Made by a program: the position numbers and the translations under genes
Assembly (NCBI GenBank): GCA_022565265.1
Contig: JAIUNA010000002.1
Location: 1-36,667, forward strand
DNA: 36,667 nucleotides
DNA from: Roseinatronobacter sp.
Lineage (GTDB): Bacteria; Pseudomonadota; Alphaproteobacteria; Rhodobacterales; Rhodobacteraceae
Direction: 5' to 3'
The notes under the pieces: model-generated
Told to the model about the DNA's origin: nothing
The model's input: only the letters and a program-made list of their open reading frames with translations
Database searches by the model: none
Shown: in pieces, positions 36,255-36,667 of the stretch
Position numbering within the stretch: the first letter of the stretch is position 1
Layout of the letters: each line of letters begins with the position of its first letter

Positions 36255-36667
36255 TGGACAAGGTTACCACGCTCGGGATCGATCTGGCGAAATCTATGTT
36301 TCAGTTACACGGCGTTGATGCGCAAGGCTGCACTGTCTTGCGCCGTCAGTTACGGCGTAGCCAGATGCTGGAATTCTTCCAACGCTTGCCACCCTGCCTG
36401 ATCGGCATCGAAGCTTGCGGCAGCGCGCATTACTGGGCGCGCGAACTGACTAAGTTCGGTCATGAGGTGCGACTGATGCAGCCCAGTTACGTGAAGGGCT
36501 ATGTGAAACGGGGTAAAACCGATGCTGCCGATGCCGAGGCAATCTGCGAAGCCGTGTCGCGCCCATCTATGCGGTTTGTTCCCGTGAAAAGTGAGGACAC
36601 GCAGGCGCTTCTGATGACGCACAAGGCGCGGGAATTTCTGGTGCGTCAGCAGACCCAGATTGTGAAC
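36254..36667 (+). mobile_element. IS110-family (IS1111-like) transposase, 3'-truncated by contig end
   Basis: MDKVTTLGIDLAKSMFQLHGVDAQGCTVLRRQLRRSQMLEFFQRLPPCLIGIEACGSAHYWARELTKFGHEVRLMQPSYVKGYVKRGKTDAADAEAICEAVSRPSMRFVPVKS. Confidence 0.95.

Overview
The window looks like one complete contig of about 36.7 kb from an alphaproteobacterium of the Rhodobacteraceae type. It starts in a ~73 nt poly-C tract, probably an artefact, and ends inside a truncated IS110-family transposase. Most of it is dense chromosomal housekeeping sequence: peroxiredoxin, EEP nuclease, PagL-like protein, MFS transporter, tRNA-Cys, HIT protein, ALDH, RNase HII with a CcrM-type GANTC methyltransferase, gamma-glutamyltransferase, ribBA-ribH-nusB-aat, DUF2155/NDUFA12, msrB-selO, an RluA-family pseudouridine synthase and rpoH. 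Notable blocks are: (i) an rpoE-chrR photo-oxidative stress locus divergent from a five-gene operon matching the R. sphaeroides RSP_1091-1087 arrangement, with two facing RpoE-like promoters readable in the sequence; (ii) a 20-bp-arm hairpin covering the Shine-Dalgarno and start codon of the AhpD-like gene next to chrR; (iii) three GANTC sites within 38 bp just upstream of ccrM; (iv) a detached GTA-type holin/endolysin cassette; (v) an ABC transporter operon with a co-encoded phosphodiesterase; (vi) two insertion-sequence graveyards, one holding a LysR/IS701 chimeric ORF and the other a nested IS21/IS110 structure whose transposase leader folds over its own RBS. I found no CRISPR array and no convincing wholly novel multi-gene system. 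The best novelty candidates are the regulatory RNA/DNA structures and a membrane-anchored winged-helix protein. All family calls come from reading motifs by eye; no database search was run.
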